The translations under genes were made by a program, and so were the position numbers. From Alicyclobacillus sp. (lineage in GTDB: Bacteria; Bacillota; Bacilli; Alicyclobacillales; Alicyclobacillaceae): a DNA stretch of 56,927 nt. Under the pieces are notes generated by a model. It saw only the letters and a list, made by a program, of their open reading frames with translations. It made no database searches and was not told the origin of the DNA. Location: positions 1-56,927 of the forward strand of contig NZ_JAIMAV010000011.1 in the NCBI RefSeq assembly GCF_023511815.1. The letters run 5' to 3'. How positions within the stretch are numbered: position 1 is the stretch's first letter; each line of letters opens with the position of its first letter. Shown here piece after piece: positions 46,850 through 56,183 of the stretch.

Positions 46850-47917
46850 ATGGAGAAGCGCATCGTGGTGCTCCCGGGGGACGGCATTGGCCCCGAGGTG
46901 ACCGGGGAGGCGGTCCGCCTCCTCGGCGCCGTGGGGGAGCGGTTCGGGCATCGATTTGAGTTTCAGTTCGCGAAGATCGGCGGGGCTGCCATCGACGAGA
47001 CCGGTGTGCCGCTGCCCGACGAGACGTTGCGGGCGTGTCTCGCGAGCGACGCGGTGTTGCTCGGCGCGGTGGGCGGTCCCCGCTGGGACCGTCTGCCGGG
47101 GCCGCAGCGGCCGGAGGCGGGTCTGCTGAAGCTGCGCAAGGCGCTCGGCGTGTACGCCAATCTGCGGCCGATCACAGTGCACGCGCCGCTGGCGGGCGCG
47201 TCGACCCTGAAACCGGAGGTGGTGGAGGGGGTCGACTTCGTGATCGTCCGCGAGCTGACCGGCGGCCTGTATTTCGGGGCAAAGGAGCGCCGCCAGGGGG
47301 AGCACGGCGTGGAGGTCACGGATACGCTCGTGTACACCGAGCAGGAGGTGGAGCGGATCCTGCGGCTCGGTTTTGAACTGGCCCGTCAGCGGCGGAGGCA
47401 CCTGACGTCGGTCGACAAGGCCAACGTGCTGGAGTCGAGCCGCCTGTGGCGGGAGATCGCCGAGCGCCTGGCGCCCGAGTACCCGGACGTGACCCTGACG
47501 CACCTGTTGGTCGACAACGCGGCCATGCAATTGGTGAAGAATCCGCGTCAATTCGACGTGATCGTCACCGAAAACATGTTTGGCGACATCCTCAGCGACG
47601 AGGCGGCGATGATCACCGGGTCCATCGGGCTGTTGCCCTCCGCCAGCCTCGGCTCCGGCGGCCCGGGGCTGTACGAGCCCATCCACGGCTCGGCGCCCGA
47701 CATCGCGGGGCAGGGACTGGCGAATCCGCTCGCGACCTTCGCGTCCGTGGCGATGATGCTCGATTACGGATTCGGCTTGGCGGAGGAGGCGGCGGCCGTT
47801 CGGCGGGCCATCGCCGAGGTGCTGTCCGAAGGATGGCGCACCGCCGACATCGCCGCGGGAGGGCCGGCGATTTCGACGGAGCAGATGGGAGAGAAGGTTC
47901 GAAACGCACTGCGGTGA
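46850..47917 (+). CDS. leuB: 3-isopropylmalate dehydrogenase
   Basis: 355 residues. [19 protein letters not shown] at the start, substrate Arg region [22 protein letters not shown] and the NAD-site [20 protein letters not shown] with [17 protein letters not shown] after GAGGGGGAACGGC. Confidence 0.97.
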   Translation: MEKRIVVLPGDGIGPEVTGEAVRLLGAVGERFGHRFEFQFAKIGGAAIDETGVPLPDETLRACLASDAVLLGAVGGPRWDRLPGPQRPEAGLLKLRKALGVYANLRPITVHAPLAGASTLKPEVVEGVDFVIVRELTGGLYFGAKERRQGEHGVEVTDTLVYTEQEVERILRLGFELARQRRRHLTSVDKANVLESSRLWREIAERLAPEYPDVTLTHLLVDNAAMQLVKNPRQFDVIVTENMFGDILSDEAAMITGSIGLLPSASLGSGGPGLYEPIHGSAPDIAGQGLANPLATFASVAMMLDYGFGLAEEAAAVRRAIAEVLSEGWRTADIAAGGPAISTEQMGEKVRNALR

Positions 47918-47924
47918 GGTGAGG

Positions 47925-49364
47925 ATGGTGGCGCCGAAGACGCTGTTGGACAAGATCTGGGAGGCGCACGAGGTCGTCTCGCAGGGGGCGGGGAAACCGA
48001 GCCTGCTGTACATCGATCTGCATCTGGTGCACGAGGTGACGTCGCCGCAGGCGTTCGACGGCCTGCGGGCGGCGGGGCGCAGGGTGCGCCGGCCGGACCT
48101 GACGTTCGCGACGATGGATCACAACATCCCGACCGATGTGCCGTCGGTGATCCGCGATCCCATCGCGCGCAAGCAGGTCGAGGTGTTGGCGAAAAACTGC
48201 GCCGAATTCGGCGTGCATCTGGCGGGCATCGAGAGCCCGGACCAGGGCATCGTGCACGTCATCGGCCCGGAGCTGGGGTTGACGCAGCCGGGCAAGACCA
48301 TCGTCTGCGGCGACAGCCACACGTCGACGCACGGGGCGTTCGGAGCGCTGGCGTTCGGCATCGGCACGAGCGAGGTCGAGCACGTGCTGGCGACGCAATG
48401 CCTGTGGCAGCAGAAGCCGAAGGTGTTGAAGCTGGAGCTCGTCGGCCGCAGGCCGGCCGGGGTGACGGCGAAGGACGTGATCCTCGGCGTGATCGCCCGG
48501 CACGGCGTCGGTTTCGGCACCGGCCACGTGATTGAGGTCTCGGGCGAGGTGGTCTCCGCGATGTCGATGGAGGAGCGGATGACCGTCTGCAACATGGCCA
48601 TCGAGGCGGGGGCGCGCGCCGGCCTGGTCGCGCCGGACGAGACCACCTTCGCGTATCTGCGCGGCCGTCCGTTCGTGCCCCAGGGGGAGGCGTTCGATCG
48701 CGCCGTCGCCGTCTGGCGCACGCTGCGCGCGGACGAGGGCGCGGTGTATGACAAGACCATCACCTTCGACGTGAGCGGGCTTGAACCGCAGGTCACCTGG
48801 GGCACCAACCCGGGGATGTGCGTCGGCGTCAAGGGCGCCGTTCCCGACCCGGCCCAGGCGGCATCGGAGACGGAGCGGCGCGCGATGGAGCGGGCGCTCG
48901 AGTACATGGGGCTTGCGCCGGGAACGCGCATCGAGGAGATCCCCGTCCAGCACGTGTTCATCGGATCGTGCACGAACGCGCGCATCGAGGATTTGCGCCA
49001 GGCGGCGGCGGTGGCCAAGGGCCGGAAGGTGGCGCCGGGGGTGCGGGCGCTGGTGGTGCCCGGATCGAAACGGGTCAAACAGCAGGCCGAGGCCGAGGGA
49101 CTGGACCGCGTGTTCAAAGAGGCCGGGTTCGAATGGCGGGAGCCGGGTTGCAGCATGTGCCTCGGGATGAACCCGGACATCGTGCCGGCGGGCGAGCGCT
49201 GCGCGTCGACGTCGAACCGCAACTTCGAAGGCCGTCAGGGCCGCGGCGCGCGCACGCATCTGGTCAGCCCGGCGATGGCCGCGGCGGCCGCCATCGCGGG
49301 CCATTTCGTCGACGTGCGCGAATGGTTGGGGGAACTCGAGGCGGCCGCGACGGGAGGTCGATGA
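47925..49364 (+). CDS. leuC: 3-isopropylmalate dehydratase large subunit
   Basis: 479-residue aconitase-type protein. Cluster ligand cysteines are in [13 protein letters not shown] and [32 protein letters not shown] and [19 protein letters not shown] are intact. ATG 47925 follows GAGGTGAGG; the in-frame GTG 47919 would add two residues. Ends one base before the leuD start. Confidence 0.97.
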   Translation: MVAPKTLLDKIWEAHEVVSQGAGKPSLLYIDLHLVHEVTSPQAFDGLRAAGRRVRRPDLTFATMDHNIPTDVPSVIRDPIARKQVEVLAKNCAEFGVHLAGIESPDQGIVHVIGPELGLTQPGKTIVCGDSHTSTHGAFGALAFGIGTSEVEHVLATQCLWQQKPKVLKLELVGRRPAGVTAKDVILGVIARHGVGFGTGHVIEVSGEVVSAMSMEERMTVCNMAIEAGARAGLVAPDETTFAYLRGRPFVPQGEAFDRAVAVWRTLRADEGAVYDKTITFDVSGLEPQVTWGTNPGMCVGVKGAVPDPAQAASETERRAMERALEYMGLAPGTRIEEIPVQHVFIGSCTNARIEDLRQAAAVAKGRKVAPGVRALVVPGSKRVKQQAEAEGLDRVFKEAGFEWREPGCSMCLGMNPDIVPAGERCASTSNRNFEGRQGRGARTHLVSPAMAAAAAIAGHFVDVREWLGELEAAATGGR

Positions 49365-49365
49365 C

Positions 49366-49977
49366 ATGGAGCCATTTGTGACATTGACGGGTGTGGCGGC
49401 GCCGTTGGACCGGGTCAACGTCGACACCGACCAGATCATTCCGAAGCAGTTCCTCAAGCGCGTGGAGCGGACGGGGTTCGGCCAGTTCCTCTTCTACGAC
49501 TGGCGGTTTTTGCCGGACGGAAAGGAGAATCCGGAGTTCGTCCTCAATGACCCGCGCTACCGGGGCGCGTCCATCCTGGTCGCGGGGCCGAACTTCGGGT
49601 GCGGGTCGTCGCGCGAACACGCGGCCTGGTCGTTGCTCGACTACGGTTTCCGGGTGATCATCGCGCCGTCGTTCGCCGATATCTTCTACAACAACTGTTT
49701 CAAAAACGGGATCCTGTTGGTGACGCTGCCGGACGACGCGGTGCGTTCACTGATGGACGCGGCCGCGCGGGGCGTCGCCGTGACCGTGGATCTCGAGCGG
49801 CAGGTGGTCGAGACGGCGGAAGGCGCGTCGTGGGGCTTCGAGATCGATCCGTTCCGGCGCAGATGCCTGCTGGAGGGACTCGACGACATCGGGCTCACGC
49901 TGCAGCACGAGGACGCCATCGCGGCGTACGAGGCGAAGCGCAAGGACAATCCGTTGGCGGTGTTCGCCGCCCGCTGA
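49366..49977 (+). CDS. leuD: 3-isopropylmalate dehydratase small subunit
   Basis: 203-residue swivel subunit. [20 protein letters not shown], the [17 protein letters not shown] motif and [11 protein letters not shown] are conserved. Last gene of the ilvE-D-B-N-C-leuA-B-C-D operon. Confidence 0.97.
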   Translation: MEPFVTLTGVAAPLDRVNVDTDQIIPKQFLKRVERTGFGQFLFYDWRFLPDGKENPEFVLNDPRYRGASILVAGPNFGCGSSREHAAWSLLDYGFRVIIAPSFADIFYNNCFKNGILLVTLPDDAVRSLMDAAARGVAVTVDLERQVVETAEGASWGFEIDPFRRRCLLEGLDDIGLTLQHEDAIAAYEAKRKDNPLAVFAAR

Positions 49978-50142
49978 CGACAAAAGACCGCGGGTGGACG
50001 CGTGGTCGGGCGAGGCCGCGGCGGCCCTGACGGAGCGGAACCGGAGGCGCGGGCGAGCGGCCAGCCCGATGGGTGAGCCGCTGCGCAGGCAGGCTCTGGC
50101 GTCCGCCGGGATGCGTGGCTAGGATCATAATAGAGGAGAGTT

Positions 50143-50171
50143 GGAAAGCCTGGCCGGCGGGCCAGGCTTTC
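50143..50171 (+). terminator. Hairpin between leuD and the LysE-type exporter
   Basis: GGAAAGCCTGGCC (50143-50155), GGCG, GGCCAGGCTTTC (50160-50171). A GAGGAGAG TTG just upstream would allow a start inside the hairpin, but the structure argues that this stretch is untranslated. It may end the leu transcript or attenuate into the exporter; U-tract is short. Confidence 0.5.
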
Positions 50172-50188
50172 GCGCGCACGTCGGGAGG

Positions 50189-50950
50189 ATGGCGGATCTC
50201 ATGCTGGCGCTGTTCGTGTCGGGATTTCTGTTGTCGCTGTCGCTGTGTCTGGATATCGGGATCGTCAATGTGGCGGTGATCAAGACGGGGCTGGAAAAGG
50301 GGGCGCTCCCGTCGTTCCTGGTGGGGTTGGGCTCGGCGTTCGGCGACCTGGTGTACGCCACGGTGTCCATGCTGGGTCTGTCGGCGCTGCTGCGGTCAAC
50401 CGTCGTCCGTTGGGCCCTCTGGCTGGGGGGAACGGTGGTGCTCCTGTACCTGTCGGTCCATATGCTGAAGGAGACGCTGCGTCCGCAGGCCTTGGCGGGT
50501 ATCGCGGGCGGGCGAGCGGGTGCCTGGGAGGCGGGGGAAGGGGCCGACGACCGGTTGAACCGCCGGACGGGGCCTGGCGGGGATGGCGAGAGCCCCGCAC
50601 ACGGCGTTCGAAGGGAAGCCGTTCCGGGGGGAAGCCGATGGAAACCCCTATGGATGGGGTTCGGGCTGGCGCTGTCCTCCCCGTCCGCGATCCTGTGGTT
50701 CGCCGCCGTCGGAGGCAGCGTGATTGCCTCCACCGGGCAACATGTGCACGTGCGTGGCCTGGCGGCGTTCTTTGCCGGGTTTTTCTGCGCCGGTGCGCTG
50801 TGGTCGGCGGCCGTGGCGTATGTCGCCGGACGGGCGCGGCACTGGCTGGGACCGCTTGCGATGCGGGCCATCTCGCTGGTCTCCGCGCTGCTCATGGTCT
50901 ATTTCGCCGTCCAGGTGTTCCTGCGGGGATGGCGAACCTGGGTGGGATGA
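50189..50950 (+). CDS. LysE/RhtB-family amino acid exporter
   Basis: About 253 residues with roughly six membrane segments (LALFVSGFLLSLSLCLDIGI, GSAFGDLVYATVSMLGLSAL, LWLGGTVVLLYLSVHMLKET, GFGLALSSPSAILWFAAVGG). A polar, Gly/Arg-rich loop of about 50 residues separates TM3 from TM4 and is longer than usual. ATG 50189 is immediately after GGGAGG; ATG 50201 or TTG 50141 are alternatives. Downstream of the branched-chain operon, export of an amino acid is plausible; substrate is inferred only. Confidence 0.82.
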   Translation: MADLMLALFVSGFLLSLSLCLDIGIVNVAVIKTGLEKGALPSFLVGLGSAFGDLVYATVSMLGLSALLRSTVVRWALWLGGTVVLLYLSVHMLKETLRPQALAGIAGGRAGAWEAGEGADDRLNRRTGPGGDGESPAHGVRREAVPGGSRWKPLWMGFGLALSSPSAILWFAAVGGSVIASTGQHVHVRGLAAFFAGFFCAGALWSAAVAYVAGRARHWLGPLAMRAISLVSALLMVYFAVQVFLRGWRTWVG

Positions 50951-50970
50951 GGATGCGAACGGGCGTCAAA

Positions 50971-50999
50971 GAAGCCACCCGAGCGCTCGGGTGGCTTTC
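50971..50999 (+). terminator. Terminator after the exporter gene
   Basis: AAGCCACCCGA and TCGGGTGGCTT form an 11-bp stem around GCGC (50972-50997), followed by TC. Palindromic, so usable in either direction. Confidence 0.65.
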
Positions 51000-51069
51000 A
51001 TGGGTGCTGCGGGGCCATGACTGGACGCGTTGTTTCGGATGCATGGTTTGGAGGCCTTAGATAGGAGAT

Positions 51070-51948
51070 CTACCGAATAACAGCCCATGCCAGGTGGACA
51101 TTTTCATTGGCGTGGTACACGGGTGCACGATCCTGGAAATATCGCTCCTGGATGACCGCGGGGCTCAAATCTTCAACCAGGTCAAATCCTAACCTCCGAA
51201 GTTCCGCATTGAGAAGCGCTGGGTCGAAGGTCGTCTGCATGGATTCCCCCATCTTTTGCAATTCCCTGCGGATCTCACGAAGATTCGCATCCGCCTCCGT
51301 ATGATAATCAAAAATCACTGAACTCCCCGCGGGAGCCATTTGGCTGATGGAGTGGAACGTTTCATACACCTCATAAGGAGAGAGATACATGGTGACCCCC
51401 AGTAAACTGAAGAGACTCTTCGTTCTGGGGTTGTACGGCGTTCTCGCGAGTGCCTCCGCAACACGTTCCTGTCTGAAATCCGTGGACACAAAATGAAGAC
51501 CCGCAGGAAGGTCCCAGCCCAAATCCGTCAGCCGTTCGCGCTTGAATGCCTGGGTGGCGGGGTGATCGACCTCAAATACCTCAAGTTTTCCTTCCTTGAG
51601 AAGGTGTTGATGGCGAAATGCAAAGGTGTCCAACCCGGCTCCGAGAATGACGTATTGCTTCACGCCGTTTTGGATCTCTATCTCCAACCTTTCCTCTGTA
51701 TATCGCGCTCGACTGACGACGTTCGGGAGTCCCATGGTTTGCAGCAAACTGGATAAACTGGCGCCGGCATCCCCATCATGAGCCTGCAGGGCACTTTTCA
51801 GGCCCTGTTCTATCTGATGGCGTCTCTCTTCCGGTATCAGCGCATATGCAAGAGCGTCATGGAAGATGACGGGATCCTCGTTCGTCGAGTGGTAAGCACG
51901 CAGGAAGGCGGTCATGATGGCCGTCACACTGATTTGATATGCCTTCAA
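51070..51948 (-). CDS. SAM-dependent methyltransferase, LCM/PPM-type
   Basis: 292 residues of the leucine-carboxyl-methyltransferase-like class I methyltransferase family. The SAM site is QYVILGAGLDTFAFRHQH; EVFEVDHPATQAFKRERL and FVSTDFRQE follow, and SLFSLLGVTMYLSPYEVYET is the third conserved block. TTG 51948, after AAGGGGGAA, gives the family length; the open frame beyond it reaches the promoter leader. Visibly more AT-rich than the neighbours, suggesting recent acquisition. Such proteins often modify secondary metabolites or small acids; substrate unknown. Confidence 0.87.
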   Translation of the reverse strand: MKAYQISVTAIMTAFLRAYHSTNEDPVIFHDALAYALIPEERRHQIEQGLKSALQAHDGDAGASLSSLLQTMGLPNVVSRARYTEERLEIEIQNGVKQYVILGAGLDTFAFRHQHLLKEGKLEVFEVDHPATQAFKRERLTDLGWDLPAGLHFVSTDFRQERVAEALARTPYNPRTKSLFSLLGVTMYLSPYEVYETFHSISQMAPAGSSVIFDYHTEADANLREIRRELQKMGESMQTTFDPALLNAELRRLGFDLVEDLSPAVIQERYFQDRAPVYHANENVHLAWAVIR

Positions 51949-52041
51949 CTGAATATTCCCCCTTGGACCGGATCCCAGCCGTGTGGCGGGATAGTACATT
52001 CAGTGAAAGTATATCAAAAGCCAGGATGAGATAGAAATATA

Positions 52042-52070
52042 ACTATAACACATATAAAAATTTTTGTCAA
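52042..52070 (-). promoter_or_regulatory. Sigma-A promoter of the methyltransferase gene
   Basis: Minus strand TTGACA (52070-52065), exact 17-nt AT-rich spacer, TATAGT (52047-52042). About 90 nt of leader precede the TTG. Confidence 0.88.
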
Positions 52071-52192
52071 GATAAATTTTCACAAACCCAGGCCTCGCAC
52101 ACCAGCGACCCCTGTCCGTTGTCATTCGCCTCCCCGTGGGCTATGATGGGCCAGTCAAGGATGACGCTTGGACCAGGAGTGGAGGGGTGCGT

Positions 52193-53128
52193 GTGCTGTT
52201 GTACCGGGAGGAGCAGGTCATCGACGTGCCGCCGCGGCCGCCGGCGGAGGGGGAGGTGGCCTGGATCCACCTGCGGCAGCCGAACGACGACGAGGTGCAG
52301 CGCATCCTGGGAGACCTGTTCGGGTGTCATCCGCTCGTCATCGAGGATGTTCTGCACTTCGGGCAACGCCCGAAACTGGACCAGTACGCGCATCTGCAAC
52401 GGCCGCAGGTGTTCATCACGTTCTACGCGCTGGAAGAACCGTTGGAGGCGCGCGAGTTCTGCATGGTGTTGGGGCAGGACTTTCTCATCACCGTGGATCG
52501 CACCCCCATCGCCGAGCTCGACGAGGTCAAACGCAGGGTGCGGGAGAACCCGGCCGCCATGGCCTCCGTCGGGCGCCTGTTGCATCAGATCCTGGACCTT
52601 TGCGTCGACCACTACGTGCAACGGATCGACCGCCTGGAGGAACGCATGGACGCGCTGGAGCGGCACGTGTTCGATCACCCCAACGCCCGCGTGGCGGGGA
52701 CCATCTTCCGGTTGAAGCGTCAGGTGGGGCGCGTCCGGCGCATCATCTCCGACGGCCGTAACGTCATCGGCGCGTGCGCGCACGAGGCGTTTCCCTACAC
52801 GGATGAGCGGGACACGGTGTATTTTCTGGACGTCTACGATCACGCCACCCGCGCCGTCGACACCCTCGACGCCATCCGCGACGGCCTCAGCGGTCTGCTG
52901 GATCTCCAGACGGCCCAGCGCTCGAACCGGATGAACGAGGTCATGAAGACGCTGACGGTCTTCAGCACGCTGTTTCTCCCGCTGAATTTCATCGTGGGCC
53001 TGTACGGGATGAACTTCCAGGACATGCCCGAGCTGCACTGGCGATACGGGTACCTGTACGTGTGGTGCCTGCTCATCGCCGTCGGCGGGGCGATGATGGT
53101 GTACTTCAAGCGGCGCGGGTGGTGGTGA
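52193..53128 (+). CDS. corA: CorA-family magnesium/divalent cation transporter
   Basis: 311 residues. Long cytoplasmic funnel (about 1-245) and two C-terminal membrane helices; the first ends in the signature YGMNF (FLPLNFIVGLYGMNFQDMPE), the second is YLYVWCLLIAVGGAMMVYF, with a basic KRRGWW tail. GTG 52193 lies 7 nt after GGAGG; GTG 52187 is an in-frame alternative. Homopentameric channel for Mg2+ (or Co2+/Ni2+) in family members. Monocistronic. Confidence 0.95.
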   Translation: MLLYREEQVIDVPPRPPAEGEVAWIHLRQPNDDEVQRILGDLFGCHPLVIEDVLHFGQRPKLDQYAHLQRPQVFITFYALEEPLEAREFCMVLGQDFLITVDRTPIAELDEVKRRVRENPAAMASVGRLLHQILDLCVDHYVQRIDRLEERMDALERHVFDHPNARVAGTIFRLKRQVGRVRRIISDGRNVIGACAHEAFPYTDERDTVYFLDVYDHATRAVDTLDAIRDGLSGLLDLQTAQRSNRMNEVMKTLTVFSTLFLPLNFIVGLYGMNFQDMPELHWRYGYLYVWCLLIAVGGAMMVYFKRRGWW

Positions 53129-53129
53129 A

Positions 53130-53163
53130 AAGCGGAAAACGGGGCGGGTGCATCCCGCCCCGT
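53130..53163 (-). terminator. Terminator of the thr operon
   Basis: ACGGGGCGGG (53139-53148), loop TGCAT, CCCGCCCCGT (53154-53163). On the minus strand the stem is followed by TTTTCCGCTTTT, so it serves hom. Confidence 0.8.
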
Positions 53164-53191
53164 GGTCGTCTTCGCCCGACTGCCATTCGGG

Positions 53192-54481
53192 TCATTCCGG
53201 CGCCTCGACGACCGGCAACACGTTGTGCACCGCCTCGACCTGCGGCAGCGCGCGCAGGCCCTGAACGACGTGGGACAGCGGTCCCGGGGCCGTCTCGTGC
53301 GTGACGATCACGATGTCCGCCGCATTGCCGCGGCCGCGTTTTTGCAGCACCGTCTCCATGCTGACATTGTCGACGCCGAAGATGCTGGCGATGGCCGCGA
53401 ACACGCCCGGCTTATCCGCCGCCGTCAGGCGCAGGTAGTAGCGGGCGGGCGCGAGATCCAGCGGATCGACGCGCTTGTTCGGCAGATACATCCGCGAGAC
53501 GCGGCCGGACACGCCGAGGCGGATGACGCGCAGCACCTCGATGACATCCCCCAGCACGGAGCTGGCGGTCGGCAGGGAACCCGCGCCGCGACCGAAGAAC
53601 ATCAGGTCGCCGGCGGCGTCCCCGTGCACGAACAGGGCGTTGAAGGGCCCCGAGACGTGCGCGAGAGGATGCCGCTTGCTGACCAGCGCCGGCCGCACGT
53701 GCAGGGAGAGCACGCCCTCCCGGTCGCTGCCGGTCGCGAGGAGTTTGATCACGCAGCCGAGCTCGTCGGCAAAGCGCACGTCCTCCGCGGAGATGGACCG
53801 AATGCCCGCCACCCGCACGTCGTCGAGGGTCACGCGGGCGTGGAAGGCGATGGACGCCAGGATGGCGAGCTTTCGGGCGGCGTCCAGGCCGTCGACGTCG
53901 CTGGACGGATCCGCCTCGGCGTAGCCCAGGCGCTGCGCATCGGCCAGCGCGTCGGCGAAGTCGGCGCCGGTGTCGGTCATCTGGGTCAGGATGTAGTTGG
54001 TGGTGCCGTTGATGATGCCGAGCAGGGAGCTGATCTCGTTGGCCGTCATCTGCTCGGTCAAGGGCCGGATGAGGGGGATGGCGCCGCCGACGGCCGCCTC
54101 GTAGAACACGTCCACCCCGTGCCGTTCCGCCGCATCCAGGATCTCCGCGCCGTGCACGGCGATCAGGTCCTTGTTGGCGGTCACGACATGCTTTCCGGCG
54201 GCGATGGCCTGCAGGATGTAGGTTCGCGCCGGTTCAATCCCGCCGATGGTTTCAATCACAATGCGAATCGACGGGTCGTTGAGCACGTCGTCCGGGTTGT
54301 CCGTGAGGATGCCGGTGGGCAGGTCCACATCGCGCGGCTTGTCCACCCGCCGGACGAGGATCCGCTTGATCACCGGCCGCAGCCCCGTCATGTCGGCGAT
54401 CTTCCCCTGCCGCCGGTTCATCAGCTCGACGACGCCGGAACCGACGGTTCCGCACCCGAGCAGTCCGATTTCGACAATCAT
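53192..54481 (-). CDS. hom: Homoserine dehydrogenase
   Basis: 429 residues. NAD(P) site IGLLGCGTVGSGVVELM, catalytic domain with VTANKDLIAVHG, GGAIPLIRPL, GIINGTTNYILTQM and SDVDGLDAARKL, and a C-terminal ACT domain (about 345-425; LRLTAADKPGVFAAIASIFG). Reduces aspartate semialdehyde to homoserine. ATG 54481 overlaps the thrB stop as ATGA. Last gene of a thrC-thrB-hom order. Confidence 0.97.
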   Translation of the reverse strand: MIVEIGLLGCGTVGSGVVELMNRRQGKIADMTGLRPVIKRILVRRVDKPRDVDLPTGILTDNPDDVLNDPSIRIVIETIGGIEPARTYILQAIAAGKHVVTANKDLIAVHGAEILDAAERHGVDVFYEAAVGGAIPLIRPLTEQMTANEISSLLGIINGTTNYILTQMTDTGADFADALADAQRLGYAEADPSSDVDGLDAARKLAILASIAFHARVTLDDVRVAGIRSISAEDVRFADELGCVIKLLATGSDREGVLSLHVRPALVSKRHPLAHVSGPFNALFVHGDAAGDLMFFGRGAGSLPTASSVLGDVIEVLRVIRLGVSGRVSRMYLPNKRVDPLDLAPARYYLRLTAADKPGVFAAIASIFGVDNVSMETVLQKRGRGNAADIVIVTHETAPGPLSHVVQGLRALPQVEAVHNVLPVVEAPE

Positions 54482-55554
54482 CTCGACACCCCTTTCCCCG
54501 CCGCGCCCGCGGCGTCCGGGTCGATGGCCGGGTCCTTGGGGACCCTCTCCACCCGGGTCTCCGCGCGCCGCGGCTGCAGCACATACGCGTAGCATTCAAT
54601 GTTGAATTCTCGCCAGGCGAGGGTCATCTCGTCCGCTACCTGCGACGCCGACCCTTCGTCGGTACACCACGCCAGCAGCGTCGGCCCGGCGCCGCTGAGG
54701 GTGGTTGTGATGGCGCCCGCTCGGATGGCGGCCTGCCGCACCGCGTCGCAACCGGGGATCAGGCGGCGGCGGTACGGTTCATGCAGGCGGTCGCCGAATC
54801 CGCCCTTGAGCAGATCGAGCTGCCCGGTGGAGAGCGCCAGGGTCAGCCGCGCGGCCTGCGCGGTGTTCCAGACCGCGTCCTCGCGCGGGACGGAGGCGGG
54901 CAACACCCGTCTGGCGTCCTCCGTCCGCAGCGGGAAGTTCGGCACCGCCGCGACGAAGACCAACTCGTGCGGCAAGGGCAGGGCGAAGGACCTCGACTGG
55001 CGCTCGTCGGGCACGCTGAGCCACGCCCCGCCGAGCAGGGCCGGGGTGACGTTGTCCGGGTGGCCCTCCATGGCGACGGCGAGATCGAGCAGTTGTTGAC
55101 GGGACCACCTCAACTCCGGGGCGTAGTGGGCGATCAGCGCGTTGCCGAGCAGGAGCCCCCCGACGATGGCCGATGCGCTGGAGCCGAGGCCGGCCGCCAC
55201 CGGAATGCCGTTGAACAGGCGGAGCCGAAAGGACCGCGGGACGTTTGCGCCCGGCGTCTCATCCAGCAGGCGGTCGATGGCTTGCACCACGGCATTCGTT
55301 CGATCCCGCGGCAGCAGCGCCGCCCCCTCCCCTTCCACCTCCACCGAGAATACGGGGCCGGGTTCCAGCTCCATCTCGTTGCACAGCGCCAGCGCCAGGC
55401 CCATGCAGTCGAACCCAGGGCCGAGGTTGGCCGACGTGGCGGGCACGCGCACGCGGAATCGCGGCGGACCGGGGGGCGTTGGGGCCTCCCGCTCGACGGT
55501 CTCCGGCTGGTCCGGCAGGCGCGTGTCCAGCGGCATGGGGGCGTTCATAGCCAT
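54478..55554 (-). CDS. thrB: Homoserine kinase
   Basis: 358-residue GHMP kinase. VRVPATSANLGPGFDCMG, the ATP loop GIPVAAGLGSSASAIVGGLL and the C-terminal TTTLSGAGPTLLAW are conserved. Both ends are extended: about 30 Pro-rich residues before the first motif and about 25 after the kinase fold, compared with ~305 residues in Bacillus. ATG 55554 or 55548; both overlap or abut the thrC stop at 55545. Its stop overlaps hom. Confidence 0.93.
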   Translation of the reverse strand: MAMNAPMPLDTRLPDQPETVEREAPTPPGPPRFRVRVPATSANLGPGFDCMGLALALCNEMELEPGPVFSVEVEGEGAALLPRDRTNAVVQAIDRLLDETPGANVPRSFRLRLFNGIPVAAGLGSSASAIVGGLLLGNALIAHYAPELRWSRQQLLDLAVAMEGHPDNVTPALLGGAWLSVPDERQSRSFALPLPHELVFVAAVPNFPLRTEDARRVLPASVPREDAVWNTAQAARLTLALSTGQLDLLKGGFGDRLHEPYRRRLIPGCDAVRQAAIRAGAITTTLSGAGPTLLAWCTDEGSASQVADEMTLAWREFNIECYAYVLQPRRAETRVERVPKDPAIDPDAAGAAGKGVSR

Positions 55555-56183
55555 CGCTCCAGGGTGTCCTGGACCGCCGCCGCGCTGGCCTCGGTGACGG
55601 TGGGGGTGCGGTCGCTGTGCGCGATGGCGTTGTCCGGGTCCTTGAGGCCGTTGCCGGTCAACACACACACCACGGTTTCACCGGGGCGGATCACGCCCTG
55701 CTCGTGCAGCTGCAGCAGACCCGCGACGGACGCCGCGGAGGCGGGCTCGGCGAACACCCCTTCGCGGGCGATCCAGCGGTAGGCGTTCCGAATCTCGTCA
55801 TCGGTGACCGCGCGGACGCCGCCGCCCGACTCCTCCACCGCCCGCGTCGCCAGGTGCCAGGACGCGGGGCGCCCGATGCGGATGGCGGTCGCAAACGTCT
55901 CGGGGTGATTAATCGGCCGGCCGCGGACCAGGGCCGCGGCGCCCTCGGCCTCGAACCCCTGCATGCGCGGGCGGTTGTCGACCATCCCCGCCGCGTGGTA
56001 GGCGCAAAATCCCTTCCAATAAGCGCTGATGTTTCCGGCGTTCCCCACCGGGATGCACAGGTGATCCGGCGCCCGGCCGAGGGCGTCGCAGATCTCGAAC
56101 GCGGCGGTCTGCTGCCCCTCCAACCGGAAGGGATTGACCGAGTTGACCACCGTGATGGGCAGGCGTTCGGCTACCTCGCGCAC
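55545..56183 (-). pseudogene. thrC: Threonine synthase, C-terminal part only
   Basis: About 212 residues matching the C-terminal 60% of ThrC: REVAERLPITVVNSVNPFRL, PVGNAGNISAYWKGF, AEGAAALVRGRPINHPET and a C-terminal DRTPTVTEASAAAVQDTLER. The N-terminal ~145 residues, including the PLP-lysine motif (SFKDRG in family members), are absent. The frame continues upstream without a stop into ribonucleotide reductase sequence. As it stands the product cannot be a threonine synthase. Upstream of thrB with a 10-nt overlap, so the intact allele should be the first gene of the thr operon. Confidence 0.85.
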
